Positions 7,201 to 15,293 of a DNA stretch of 42,665 nt are shown one piece after another; within the stretch, counting starts at the first letter, position 1, and every line of letters starts with the position of its first letter. Origin of the DNA: Propionibacteriales bacterium. GTDB taxonomy: Bacteria > Actinomycetota > Actinomycetes > Propionibacteriales > Nocardioidaceae. The stretch spans positions 1 through 42,665 of the forward strand of contig JAICMS010000007.1 of assembly GCA_025929075.1 (NCBI GenBank), in the 5' to 3' direction. Both the position numbers and the translations under genes were made by a program. Below the pieces are notes generated by a model. It made no database searches and was not told the origin of the DNA. It saw only the letters and a list, made by a program, of their open reading frames with translations.

Positions 7201-8448
7201 ATGCATCAGACCCTCGGGGCAGACAGCGAAGTCGGCCGGCTGCGCACGGTGATCCTGCATCGCCCCGGCCCGGAGCTGAAGCGGCTCACCCCCCGCAACA
7301 ACGACAGCCTGCTCTTCGACGGCATCCCCTGGGTCGGCCGCGCCCAGCAGGAGCACGACGAGTTCGCCGCCGCGCTCAGCGATCGTGACGTCGAGGTGCT
7401 CTACCTCGTCGAGCTGCTGGTGCAGACGCTGGACGATCCAGCCGCGCGTGACCAGGCGGTCGACCAGGTGACCGCCGGGGCGGCGCTGGGTGACACCCTG
7501 CGCCGCTTCCTTCGCGACTGGCTGCACCGGCTCAGCGCCGACGAGCTGGCGACGGCGCTGACGGCCGGCATCAGAAACGACGAGGTGCGCGGTGGCTTCG
7601 GCCTGGTCACGAGCCTGCTGGCGCATGACGACTTCGTCGTCGACCCGTTGCCCAACCTGCTCTTCACCCGTGACTCCTCCGTCTGGCTGCCAAGCAGCGT
7701 GGCGATCACCAGCCTGGCGATGCCGGCCCGCGCCCGCGAAACCCAGTTGATGGAGCTGATCTACACCTTCCACCCGCGGTTCGCCGGCGTCGAGCGGGTG
7801 CACGGTTGGCAAAGCGAGCACCTCGAGGGCGGCGACGTGCTGCTGCTCGGTCCGGGTGTCGTCGCCGTCGGCGTCGGTGAGCGTACGACGCCTGCCGGGG
7901 CCGAACGCTTCGCCCGTCGGGCGCTGGCCACCGGTTGGGCGCACACGGTCCTCGCCGTACCGATCGCTCAAGAACGCGCCACCATGCACCTCGACACCGT
8001 CTGCACGATGGTCGACACCGACGCCATGGTGATCTACCCCAACGTCGTCGACTCGCTGTGTGCGTACGCCGTCACCTGCCGCGACCAGCACGACGACCAC
8101 AGCCGGTTGGAGCTGGAGGTGGCCGCGCCGGAGCCGTTCCTGGTCGCGGCGGCCAAGGCGATGGGCATCGACACCTTGCGCCAGATCGACACCGGCCTCG
8201 ATCCGCTGACGGCCGAGCGGGAGCAGTGGGACGACGGCAACAACACGCTCGCCATCGCGCCGCGGGTCGCCGTCGCCTACGAGCGCAACGTCGAGACCAA
8301 CCAGCGGCTGCGGGACGCCGGCATCGACGTGGTGGCCATCGCCGGCTCGGAGCTCGGCTCGGGACGCGGAGGCCCGCGATGCATGTCGTGCCCGGTCGCC
8401 CGCGAGCCGCTCGGCCAACCTGCCGACCAACCAGCCGCCAGCGCCTAG
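7201..8448 (+). CDS. arcA: Arginine deiminase
   Basis: A 415-residue enzyme that hydrolyses L-arginine to citrulline and ammonia. All expected active-site elements are present: FTRDSS (D158), HLEGGDV (E209, D212), MHLDTVC (H263) and the nucleophile C394 in GGPRCMSCP near the C-terminus. These align with D166, E224, H278 and C406 of the Pseudomonas enzyme as I remember it. Length is normal. The rest of the arginine deiminase pathway (ornithine carbamoyltransferase, carbamate kinase, antiporter) is not in the window. The gene is alone, so it may serve arginine catabolism or acid/pH tolerance. A palindromic terminator follows the stop. Confidence 0.96.
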   Translation: MHQTLGADSEVGRLRTVILHRPGPELKRLTPRNNDSLLFDGIPWVGRAQQEHDEFAAALSDRDVEVLYLVELLVQTLDDPAARDQAVDQVTAGAALGDTLRRFLRDWLHRLSADELATALTAGIRNDEVRGGFGLVTSLLAHDDFVVDPLPNLLFTRDSSVWLPSSVAITSLAMPARARETQLMELIYTFHPRFAGVERVHGWQSEHLEGGDVLLLGPGVVAVGVGERTTPAGAERFARRALATGWAHTVLAVPIAQERATMHLDTVCTMVDTDAMVIYPNVVDSLCAYAVTCRDQHDDHSRLELEVAAPEPFLVAAAKAMGIDTLRQIDTGLDPLTAEREQWDDGNNTLAIAPRVAVAYERNVETNQRLRDAGIDVVAIAGSELGSGRGGPRCMSCPVAREPLGQPADQPAASA

Positions 8449-8463
8449 AGTCCTCGACCCGCT

Positions 8464-8481
8464 CCCCCGCATGTGCGGGGG
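8464..8481. terminator. Hairpin between arcA and the SEC-C gene
   Basis: CCCCCGCA-TG-TGCGGGGG is a perfect 8-bp inverted repeat, 15 nt after the arcA stop. It is in the gap between convergent genes and could stop transcription from both sides. No T tract follows. Confidence 0.5.
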
Positions 8482-8523
8482 GCGGCGGGCGGGCGCGCGG
8501 CGGAGGGGCTCGAGGGCCCGGGG

Positions 8524-9516
8524 CTAGCGGATCGTGAGCTGACGGGTGGCCAGGCCGTGCCGGGCGGAGCGCTCGGCGTCGGTGAGCGCCGCATCGCTCG
8601 TCAGCGCCTCCCCGAGCCGCTCGGCGAACTCCGCGGCCGGCTTCTCGACCGCCTCCGCGCCGGTGCCGACCGGCAGGTCCCACACCGGCACCAGCAGGCC
8701 GTGGGCGCGGAACGAGCCCACCATCCTCGAGTCCTCGCCGAGCTGGTCGGCGCCGGCCGCATGCAGTCTGGCCAGCGCTGTGAGCAGCCGCTCCTCGTCG
8801 TGCGGCATCACCCACCGCAGGTGCTCCTTGCTGCCTACCGACACCCAGTAGGCGGCGTCGACGCTGGTCAGCCGGGCGGTCGGGTCGACGGAGGCGTTGA
8901 GCTGCTCGAGGCTGGCCGCGAGCGCGCCGTCCGGGTCGTCCATCGCCTCGAACCAGAACTCGAAGCCCTCGAACAGCTGCACCTCGAACGCGCTCTCGGG
9001 CGCGATCACGTCCTGCAGCCGCTTGCCGGTCGTGCCCGCCGTCGCGACGTCAACGGGCGTTCCCGGCTCGGTCACCAGGGCCGCCGCCAGCGCGTCGGCC
9101 AGGTCGGCGCTCTCGTCACCGGAGCGGCTCACGATCTGCAGCCCCAGCCAGGCCTCGCCGTCCTCACGGCGCATGCTGCGCACCAGACCGGGGAGCACCG
9201 TCACCACCTGCACAGGGGAATCACTGTCGATGTCGGCGTACGGCGACGGCCGCAGCTCGATGGCAGCCTTGCCCGCCTGCACGAACTCCCGCAGCGCCAC
9301 CCAGTCGCACTCGTGCGGCAGGCCTTCGAAGGTCCGGTTGACGAACGTCGACGCGCCACGCGGGTCGCCGTGGCAGGCCTTGTAGCGGCGCCCCGAGCCG
9401 CACGGACAGGGTTGGCGCGGCCCGACCGCGGCGTCGGCGGTCGCTGTCGCGCCGCGCGGCTCGGCCGTGGCGGTGCGGGCCGAAGCCGGGTGCTTGGGGC
9501 GGGAGCGCTTGGCCAT
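8524..9516 (-). CDS. DUF5926-type protein with N-terminal SEC-C metal-binding motif
   Basis: A 330-residue protein. Residues about 36-50 are a SEC-C zinc motif, PCPCGSGRRYKACHG, with ligands C37, C39, C48 and H49. The remaining roughly 280 residues match the actinobacterial family usually annotated as DUF5926 or, misleadingly, as SecA-like; it is not the SecA ATPase. Its function is unknown. SEC-C motifs bind zinc and often contact the ribosome or SecB. The first 30 residues are basic and Ala/Thr-rich. The ATG at 9516 has GGAAGG at good spacing. TACGGT on this strand (9547-9552) is a possible -10. Confidence 0.8.
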   Translation of the reverse strand: MAKRSRPKHPASARTATAEPRGATATADAAVGPRQPCPCGSGRRYKACHGDPRGASTFVNRTFEGLPHECDWVALREFVQAGKAAIELRPSPYADIDSDSPVQVVTVLPGLVRSMRREDGEAWLGLQIVSRSGDESADLADALAAALVTEPGTPVDVATAGTTGKRLQDVIAPESAFEVQLFEGFEFWFEAMDDPDGALAASLEQLNASVDPTARLTSVDAAYWVSVGSKEHLRWVMPHDEERLLTALARLHAAGADQLGEDSRMVGSFRAHGLLVPVWDLPVGTGAEAVEKPAAEFAERLGEALTSDAALTDAERSARHGLATRQLTIR

Positions 9517-9660
9517 GGTGTCCTTCCGGTGAGGCAGTGTGGCCCCACCGTACCGACCGCCGCCTCCTCGCCCTACAGACAGTTCGAAGCGAGCCGGTCA
9601 GGCCGACGAAGGGACAGGCCGCTGAGCAACCGGCGAAGGACGGGTGGCTGCTGTTGACCG

Positions 9661-10089
9661 CTAGGCGCGGGTCAGGACGCCGAAGACGGTGTTGCCGTGC
9701 TTGCCCTCTCTGACGCCCCACTCGCGGGTCAGGGTGCGGACGATGGTCAGCCCGCGACCGTTGGGAGCGAGCTCCGGGCCGTGCAGCAACGTGGGCAGCG
9801 TGGCAGAGCCACCGTCGGCGACCGATAGCCGGACCGAGTCCTCGTCGACCTCCAAGGTCAAGACGAGGCCGCAGCCTTGGATCGGGCGGGCGTGCCGCAG
9901 GGCGTTGCCGAGCAGCTCGCTGACGATGAGCCGGGCGTCGTCGATGATGCGCTGGCCGATCCCACACCGGCGCAGCGCCACAGTGACGTTGGTGCGCGCG
10001 CTTCGCACTGCGGCGGCCGTGAAGGGCACGCCCCACGAGGCGATCCGCGCGGACCCGACGTCCAGCGTGGACGTCTCGCGAGGGCTCAC
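9661..10089 (-). CDS. Anti-sigma-factor-like ATP-binding protein (HATPase_c, RsbW type)
   Basis: A 142-residue GHKL ATPase domain protein without other domains. The N box is SELLGNALRHA (about residues 57-67), the G1 box VADGGS and the G2 box GRGLTIVRTL. Small stand-alone domains like this are abundant in actinomycetes as serine-kinase anti-sigma factors or as partners of XRE/DUF397 regulators. No sigma, anti-sigma antagonist or XRE gene is adjacent, so the partner is unknown. The GTG at 10089 is the only sensible start; GGAGG is present but almost abuts it. An inverted repeat (10136-10166) lies about 50 nt upstream, in the promoter region. Confidence 0.85.
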   Translation of the reverse strand: MSPRETSTLDVGSARIASWGVPFTAAAVRSARTNVTVALRRCGIGQRIIDDARLIVSELLGNALRHARPIQGCGLVLTLEVDEDSVRLSVADGGSATLPTLLHGPELAPNGRGLTIVRTLTREWGVREGKHGNTVFGVLTRA

Positions 10090-10135
10090 CCCTCCACTTT
10101 CCCGGTCTCCTCAGCGGGTACGCAAGTCTTCCGCC

Positions 10136-10166
10136 TTGTTGCAACTCCATTCTTAGTGTGCAACAA
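10136..10166. promoter_or_regulatory. Inverted repeat TTGTTGCA-N15-TGCAACAA, possible operator
   Basis: Perfect 8-bp arms with a 15-nt spacer, 46-77 nt upstream of the GTG of the HATPase gene. The core is unusually A/T-rich for this genome. Spacing between arm centres is about 23 bp, roughly two helical turns. It looks like a dimeric regulator site. The protein that binds it is unknown. Confidence 0.4.
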
Positions 10167-10234
10167 ATCACACCACCGCCCTGCGATCCACCGCTCGCGG
10201 CCGCGCCAATCGGGCAGCATATGTCCGATCTGCG

Positions 10235-10260
10235 GCTGCCTGACGTGTCCGGTCAGCAGC
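10235..10260 (-). terminator. Hairpin downstream of the glycerophosphodiesterase gene
   Basis: GCTGC-CTGAC and GTCAG-CAGC form a 9-bp stem with one bulged C and a 7-nt loop, 35 nt beyond the stop codon on the minus strand. Confidence 0.3.
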
Positions 10261-10294
10261 GCGACGACGCTGTGCTCGGCCCCGGAGCCGGCTC

Positions 10295-11161
10295 CTATTC
10301 CATCCGCTTAAGACGCTTGAGGACGTCGCCGGGCGCATCGGTGATCACCGCATCGACGCCGACCGAGGCGCACAAGTCGACGTCCTGCGGCTCGTTGACG
10401 GTCCAGACGTGCACCTGGTTACCGGCCGCGTGCGCCTTCGCGACGTACTCGGGATGGGCCCGGATGATCTCGATGCTCGGCCCGCTGACCCCGGCGCCGA
10501 GCGGCAGCGACCCATCACGGAACCGCAGCGGGACCCGGTCCATCAGGTAGACCATCTGCAACCCGGGAGCCATCTCCAGGCAGCGGCGCAGGCTCATCCA
10601 GGAAAAGCTCATCACCCGCACCGGAGACGCCACGCCGCTGCGCGGCCGGGCCCAGCCGTACCGCTCGAGTGTCTCGATGAGCCGCTGCTCGACCAACCCG
10701 GCGTAGCGCGTCGGATGCTTGGTCTCGATCGCCAGCTCCACCGGCTTGTTCCAGTCCCGGATGGTGTCCAGCAACCGCTCGAGGGTGAGGATCTTGTTGG
10801 CCTCGACGTCGACGTCGGGCGCTTCGTCGTCGAGCTCGTTCCACGGATGCTTCCACGACGACCAGTCCAGCTGCTGCAGCTGGGCGAGCTCTAGGGCGGA
10901 GACGATCCCCTGACCGTTGCTGGTCCGATCGACCCGACGGTCGTGCACACAGACCAGATGACCGTCGGAGGTCAGCCGGACGTCGCACTCCAGGGCCTCG
11001 GCCCCGTCGAGCAGCGCGCGCAGGTAGGCACCCAATGTGTGCTCGGCGACGGCAAGGCTCGAGCCGCGATGCGCCACGACCTGCGGTCGACCCTCTGGTG
11101 GCTGCCAAGGAACCGGCGCGGCCCGTCGACGCCGCAGCGACGGCAACCGCCACCTGCTCAC
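10295..11161 (-). CDS. Glycerophosphodiester phosphodiesterase
   Basis: A 288-residue GDPD-family enzyme that would hydrolyse deacylated phospholipids such as glycerophosphocholine to glycerol-3-phosphate and an alcohol. The TIM-barrel signatures are clear: VVAHRGSS (catalytic His and Arg, about residue 30), EALECDVRLTSDGHLVCVHD (metal-binding Glu/Asp and second His), ELAIETKHP, and the C-terminal VHVWTVNEPQDV. There is no signal peptide, so it is likely cytoplasmic. I set the start at the GTG at 11161; the frame stays open far upstream but that part is a shadow of the next gene. It lies 56 nt after the zinc-ribbon membrane protein gene and may share its transcript. Confidence 0.9.
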   Translation of the reverse strand: MSRWRLPSLRRRRAAPVPWQPPEGRPQVVAHRGSSLAVAEHTLGAYLRALLDGAEALECDVRLTSDGHLVCVHDRRVDRTSNGQGIVSALELAQLQQLDWSSWKHPWNELDDEAPDVDVEANKILTLERLLDTIRDWNKPVELAIETKHPTRYAGLVEQRLIETLERYGWARPRSGVASPVRVMSFSWMSLRRCLEMAPGLQMVYLMDRVPLRFRDGSLPLGAGVSGPSIEIIRAHPEYVAKAHAAGNQVHVWTVNEPQDVDLCASVGVDAVITDAPGDVLKRLKRME

Positions 11162-11217
11162 CGATCCATCGTGGCACGAACTCCCCGGCCGGGCGCCGCG
11201 GTCCCGGCGCGACTCGG

Positions 11218-12084
11218 TCAGCTGCTCCGGCGCGACATCCCCACGCTCGAGAGGCCGATAACCAGGCTCAGCGCCACGACCGCGAAGCCGATGCCGGCGA
11301 TGATGGTGTCGGTCTCCGCGTGCCGGCCCGCGGCCAGCGCCCCACCGGTCGAGTCGACCGTCTCCAACAGCAGCAGCCCGACGGCCGCGGCGATCCCGCC
11401 GAGCAGCCACAGCGTCAGCCCGATGGCGTCGAGTCCTCCGCCGGCAGTCCGTCCGCGCACTCGTCGTACGAGCCAGATGAGGAGCGCGATGACCGCCAGG
11501 CTCGCCGCGATCGCTAGAAGGACGTTGTCGATCCGGTCGTTGGTGCGAGCGCGGTCGAGGGTCACCGTCCGGGCGGCTGCGAAGTCTGCGAAGATCGCGC
11601 GCCGCGCGGTCAGCTCCCACACCGCGTAGACCACAGTCGCTACCAGCGCGAGGGCGAGGACGACCCGGGCGAACACCGACCGTGCCGGCTTGGGTCCTGG
11701 CGTCGACCTCGTGGCCGGATGCATCGGCTGGGTGAGGACCATCGGGCTCTGGTCGGTCACGGCCGGCCCGGGCGGCATGGGATTGCCGATGCCGTACGTC
11801 GACGGGCCGGGCTGCTCGCCGGCGCCAGCCGGTGACGGGCTGCCCGGGTGGCCGCCGACGGCCGGGTCGGAGGGCCACTGCGGTCCCCAGGTCGGCGGGT
11901 CAGTGGCGGGCGGGGCGGGATGACTGTACGTCGACTGCTGGCCTGCTGATTGTTGGCCGGGCGGCGACGGCACCGGAGGTGGCCCGTAGACCGGCAAGCC
12001 ACACCGCGCGCACTCGGTGACATCGCCGGCGTTGTCGAGGCCGCAGCGGGGACACCGCAACAGGTAGCCGCCGTCGTGGCTCAT
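11218..12084 (-). CDS. Zinc-ribbon membrane protein
   Basis: A 288-residue protein. Residues 11-28 are a CxxC...CxxC ribbon (CPRCG, CARCG). A Pro/Gly/Ser-rich linker of about 100 residues follows, then four membrane segments at about 143-165, 188-210, 218-240 and 260-282. This zinc ribbon, Pro-rich tail and membrane-domain design is common in actinomycetes, but the function is unknown. The ATG at 12084 has GAAGG 10 nt upstream. The C-terminus faces the GDPD gene 56 nt away. Confidence 0.75.
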   Translation of the reverse strand: MSHDGGYLLRCPRCGLDNAGDVTECARCGLPVYGPPPVPSPPGQQSAGQQSTYSHPAPPATDPPTWGPQWPSDPAVGGHPGSPSPAGAGEQPGPSTYGIGNPMPPGPAVTDQSPMVLTQPMHPATRSTPGPKPARSVFARVVLALALVATVVYAVWELTARRAIFADFAAARTVTLDRARTNDRIDNVLLAIAASLAVIALLIWLVRRVRGRTAGGGLDAIGLTLWLLGGIAAAVGLLLLETVDSTGGALAAGRHAETDTIIAGIGFAVVALSLVIGLSSVGMSRRSS

Positions 12085-12182
12085 CTTTGGACACCTTCGG
12101 CCGGAAACCAGGTCAGCCCCGAGCCTACCGAGTGGCAAGCCCGAGAAGCCGTGTTCGGCTTGCACCCGCCCAGCGCGTCCGC

Positions 12183-12199
12183 ACACCGCCAAGCGGTGT
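12183..12199 (-). terminator. Hairpin downstream of the Fpg/Nei gene
   Basis: ACACCGC-3 nt-GCGGTGT, perfect 7-bp stem, 12 nt past the glycosylase stop. A second small hairpin (AAGCCG-TGTT-CGGCTT, 12146-12161) follows. No T tract. Confidence 0.4.
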
Positions 12200-12210
12200 T
12201 CGGATCGGGG

Positions 12211-13071
12211 CTACTTGAGCAGGCGGGAGAGTCGCCGGTCGGCGAGCGGCTTGCCACCCGTCTGGCAGGTCGGGCAGTACTGCAGCGATGAGTCCGCGAA
12301 CGACACCTCATGGATCGTGTCGCCGCACACCGGGCAGGGCTCACCGGCGCGGCCATGCACCTGCAGGCCCGACTTCTTCTCCTGCTTCAGCTCGCTGGCG
12401 GCCAGCCCGTCGCTGCGCTCGATCGCGGTCCGCAAGGTGGCCAGCAGCGCGTCGTACAGCGTCTGCGCCTCCTCAGGTGTCAGCGACGCAGGCTTGAACG
12501 GCGACATCTTGGCGGCGTGCAAGATCTCGTCGGAGTAGGCGTTGCCGATGCCGGCGATGACGCTCTGATCGCGCAGCACGCCCTTGAGCTGTGCGCGCCC
12601 CGCGGCTCGGAGGATCTCGGCGAGCCGCTCGACGGTGAAGTCGGGTGCGAGCGGTTCGGGGCCGAGGCGGGCGATGCCGGGTACGTCGACAGGCTGGCGC
12701 ACCACGTAGATCGCGAGCCGCTTCTGCGTGCCGGCCTCGGTGAAGTCGAGCCCCGAGCCGCTGTCGAGGAGGAGCCTGGCAGCCAGCGGACTCTTGCCCG
12801 GGCGCGGCGGTGTCGCCGGGAGCTCGTCGCGCCAGCGCACCCAGCCGCCCCGGGCCAGGTGTACGACGAGGTGCAGGCCGTCGACGTCGATGTCGAGGAA
12901 CTTGCCCCGTCGGGTGACCCCTTGGACGAAGAGCCCTTGCAGCGCGCTCGGCGGCGGGTCGAACGTCTTCAGCGCCTGGAAGGCGACGACATCCAGCCGC
13001 GCCACCGCCCGACCGGCCAGCCGATCGGCGAGATCGTTGGCCAGCGACTGCACCTCGGGGAGCTCCGGCAC
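12211..13071 (-). CDS. Fpg/Nei family DNA glycosylase
   Basis: A 286-residue base-excision repair glycosylase/AP lyase. It starts PELPEVQ, so the catalytic Pro2 and Glu3 are in place once the initiator is removed, which fixes the GTG at 13071 as the start. A conserved Lys lies in RRGKFLDIDV, the helix-two-turn-helix in QSVIAGIGNAYSDEILHAAK, and a C-terminal zinc finger with ligands in CPVCG and YCPTC. The tail GGKPLADRRLSRLLK is typical of the actinobacterial branch. The residue aligned to Arg258 of E. coli Fpg seems to be Ser, so preference for 8-oxoguanine versus oxidised pyrimidines is open. Confidence 0.92.
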   Translation of the reverse strand: MPELPEVQSLANDLADRLAGRAVARLDVVAFQALKTFDPPPSALQGLFVQGVTRRGKFLDIDVDGLHLVVHLARGGWVRWRDELPATPPRPGKSPLAARLLLDSGSGLDFTEAGTQKRLAIYVVRQPVDVPGIARLGPEPLAPDFTVERLAEILRAAGRAQLKGVLRDQSVIAGIGNAYSDEILHAAKMSPFKPASLTPEEAQTLYDALLATLRTAIERSDGLAASELKQEKKSGLQVHGRAGEPCPVCGDTIHEVSFADSSLQYCPTCQTGGKPLADRRLSRLLK

Positions 13072-13166
13072 AGCACAAGTGTGCCCGCTCGGGCGCAATC
13101 CCCTCCGATCCCCGCAATTCGCTGAGATGCTTGCCGCCCGGGTCGACGCGGCGGCATCATGGCGGA

Positions 13167-13667
13167 ATGCCCGACGGCCTGCCCCTGTCCGACGAAGCTC
13201 GCGGCGAGATGTTCCTCGACGCCCGTGGGCCGGGACGCGCCCTGCGGCTCACGTGGCATCCCGAGGCCGAGATCGTAGTGCTCTCACTGTGGCGCGACGG
13301 CACCTGCGCCGGCACCTTCCGGCTCAGTCGCAGCGACGTCGGTGACTTCGTCGACGCCCTTGTCGACGGGCTCAGAGCGGCGCCGGGCGTCCACCTCCCC
13401 GTCCGCGACACCGGCTTTCATCTCGCGAGCGACGCCGCAGAATCGGCGACGCCGCCTGCTGACTGGTCGTCTTGGGGCGCCGCGGCTGCTTCGCCGGCCG
13501 CTGCCCGCTCAGTGCCAGCGTCAACAAGGGCTGGAGCTCCGTACGGCGAGCAGCCGGCCGCCACGCTCGAACCAGCGGTGGACTCTGGCGCGGGGCAGGA
13601 GCCAGCCGGGTTCCTCGACTGGGTCTTCGCGCCCGACCGCGAAGCGCCGCGCGCCAGCACCCGCTAA
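13167..13667 (+). CDS. Conserved hypothetical protein
   Basis: A 166-residue protein in two parts. Residues 1-85 are a compact acidic domain (LRLTWHPEAEIVVLSLWRDGTCAGTFRLSR) of a type I have seen only as hypothetical in actinomycetes. The second half is Ala/Pro/Ser-rich and probably disordered, ending in FLDWVFAPD. Nothing indicates membrane association or an enzyme. The ATG at 13167 is chosen because the conserved part begins directly after it. The frame extends to 13131 without good start context. It diverges from the glycosylase gene and is followed by an F1 palindrome. Confidence 0.65.
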   Translation: MPDGLPLSDEARGEMFLDARGPGRALRLTWHPEAEIVVLSLWRDGTCAGTFRLSRSDVGDFVDALVDGLRAAPGVHLPVRDTGFHLASDAAESATPPADWSSWGAAAASPAAARSVPASTRAGAPYGEQPAATLEPAVDSGAGQEPAGFLDWVFAPDREAPRASTR

Positions 13668-13689
13668 CTAACCCCCCGACCCGCCCAGT

Positions 13690-13733
13690 ACGTCCTGCAC
13701 CTAGAGCGCTATGGCGCTCTGGTTGCAGGACGT
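13690..13733. repeat. F1 palindromic repeat, copy 2 (terminator-like)
   Basis: A 44-nt palindrome with 10-bp outer arms ACGTCCTGCA/TGCAGGACGT and inner AGAGCGC/GCGCTCT around a 4-nt loop; about 18 of 20 positions pair. It lies between the 3' ends of the conserved hypothetical gene (+) and the decayed secreted-protein gene (-), consistent with a bidirectional terminator. Confidence 0.8.
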
Positions 13734-13743
13734 TGCGCGCGGG

Positions 13744-14336
13744 TCAGGAGAAAGGACGGGACGCGGTCCACGTCGATCCGTCCCAGTGCTCGACGAACGC
13801 CGCGCCGTTGAGGGTCTTCGCCCCAGTGAGCCAGGCGTCGTCGCTCGAGTCCTGCGAGACGCCGTACACAGCGCTATTGCTTCGGGGACTCGGCACGATC
13901 GACCACTTCTGACCATCCCAGTGCTCGGTGAGCGTGCGTTGATGGTCGTCAACCCATCACCTCGTGGACCGCCGTGAAAGTACTTCCGGCTGACGGTAGG
14001 CACCGGCGTCCAGGCCGTCCCGTCGAAGTGCGCCGCGAAGGTCTGGGTCTGCTCGCCGTACGTCGACGACTGCGCCGGCTGCATGCCCACGCCCCACACA
14101 TCCGTCGGCGAAAACGCCTTGACGCCGATCATGACCGGCCCGCGGACACCAAGGGCGGGTCCGGTCAGAGGCGCGGGAGCTGCGACGGGCTGCCGGTCAA
14201 GGGGTGCAGCCGCGACCGACGGCGCCGCCAGTACGCCGAGCGCAACCGCTGCTGACAGCATGGCAAACGCCGTTGTCCGTGATGCTCGCAACTGGATCCC
14301 ACCACCGGCTCCTCCCCTTCGCGACGACTGAGGCAT
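13744..14336 (-). pseudogene. Frameshifted secreted repeat (beta-propeller-like) protein
   Basis: On the minus strand a signal peptide (AFAMLSAAVALGVLAAPSVAAA) is followed by one repeat, DVWGVG...AHFDGTAWTPVP. The frame then breaks at about 13930-13970. In another frame two more repeats appear, TEHWDGQKWSIVPSP and VEHWDGSTWTASRP, ending at a stop at 13744. The pattern (D-V-W-x-V-G, x-H-W-D-G-x-x-W) is that of secreted actinobacterial proteins with tandem blade-like repeats, which are normally much longer. The remnant of about 190 codons is therefore both frameshifted and shortened. A single sequencing error could explain the shift but not the length. It is bracketed by two F1 palindromes. Confidence 0.75.
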
Positions 14337-14456
14337 CGCGCTTCCTCACCCGTCGAGTGCGATTATGCTCCGACCGGGGTGCGCTGTCAGCGGGTCGACG
14401 TACGCCGGCAACCTTGCCGACGGCATCCCCCTGACCAGAGACCTGGCCGGCCCAGG

Positions 14457-14500
14457 ACGTCCTGCACCTGGAGCGTTATAGCGCTCTGGTTGCAGGACGT
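14457..14500. repeat. F1 palindromic repeat, copy 3 (terminator-like)
   Basis: 44 nt, with the same outer arms and direction as copy 2. Compared with copy 2 two inner pairs become G-U wobbles on the plus strand (GGAGCGU with GCGCUCU), so pairing is kept. It lies 3' of aat and 5' of the decayed gene. Confidence 0.8.
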
Positions 14501-14541
14501 TGTGGGGGTGGGCCGACTCCTCCCGCAACCGGACACGCGAG

Positions 14542-14582
14542 GCGGCCCGAAGTCGGGCATATAGGCACCGGAGACGGGCCGC
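14542..14582 (-). terminator. Inverted repeat downstream of aat
   Basis: GCGGCCCG and CGGGCCGC, perfect 8-bp arms with a 25-nt loop, 42 nt after the aat stop on the minus strand. Together with F1 copy 3 it may end the glucosidase-aat transcript. Confidence 0.35.
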
Positions 14583-14624
14583 GACGGGTGTTCGGGCGGG
14601 AAGGGGGCGTCGGGGCGAGGGGTT

Positions 14625-15293
14625 TCAGGTGAAGGGGGCGGGTGGCGGGAGGGTGAGGGCGGTCTCGAGGCGGTGCAGGTAGGCATCCCGCCCGACGGTG
14701 ACCGCGCCCAGGCTGGCCAGATGCGGCGTGAGCCACTGAACGTCGAGCACGCGTCCAGGCAACCCGTCGTCGAGCAGGTCGACCAGCGCCATCAGCGCGA
14801 CCTTCGACGCGTCGGTCACCCGGTGGAACATCGACTCACCAGCAAACAAGCCGGCGATCGCCATCCCGTAAAGGCCGCCGACCAGATCGTCGTCTCGCCA
14901 TACCTCCACCGAATGCGCCCAGCCCAGTCGCGCCAGCTCGCCATACCCCACGGCAATCCGTCCGTCGATCCAGCCACCCGGCCGCCGCGGGTCGGCGCAC
15001 GCGCTCAGCACGTCGTCGAAGCACTGGTCGACAGTGGTCCGCAGCCGCCGCGAGGAGCGCCGCATCGAGCGAGTCACCCGCAGCCCGTCCACCGGCAGTA
15101 CCGCCCGCTCGACCGGTGACCACCACGCCATCTCCCCGGCCCCGCCCTCCTCGATCGGCATCGGGAAGATGCCGTGCCGGTAGGCGGCGAGGATGGTGCC
15201 CGGCTCGAGATCGCCGCCGAAGGCGACCAGGTCCTCCGGCGCCTCTCGCGGATCAGGAAACCGCCATCGCGTCGGGGCCGGCTCGACCGGCAT
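14625..15293 (-). CDS. aat: Leucyl/phenylalanyl-tRNA-protein transferase
   Basis: A 222-residue Aat. It transfers Leu or Phe from aminoacyl-tRNA to N-terminal Arg or Lys of proteins, creating bacterial N-end-rule degrons for ClpS-ClpAP. Diagnostic stretches are FPDPREAPEDLVAFGGDL, GIFPM, WWSPVERAVLP, GWAHSVEVW and GGLYGMAIAGLFAGESMF. Length is normal. The ATG at 15293 shares one base with the stop of the upstream glucosidase gene (TGATG), so it is the second gene of a coupled pair. That pairing has no obvious functional logic. Confidence 0.95.
   Translation of the reverse strand: MPVEPAPTRWRFPDPREAPEDLVAFGGDLEPGTILAAYRHGIFPMPIEEGGAGEMAWWSPVERAVLPVDGLRVTRSMRRSSRRLRTTVDQCFDDVLSACADPRRPGGWIDGRIAVGYGELARLGWAHSVEVWRDDDLVGGLYGMAIAGLFAGESMFHRVTDASKVALMALVDLLDDGLPGRVLDVQWLTPHLASLGAVTVGRDAYLHRLETALTLPPPAPFT

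Noticed and set aside
8524-9516. Annotation of the SEC-C protein as SecA.
   Set aside because: It has only the short zinc motif; no Walker motifs or helicase domains of SecA are present.
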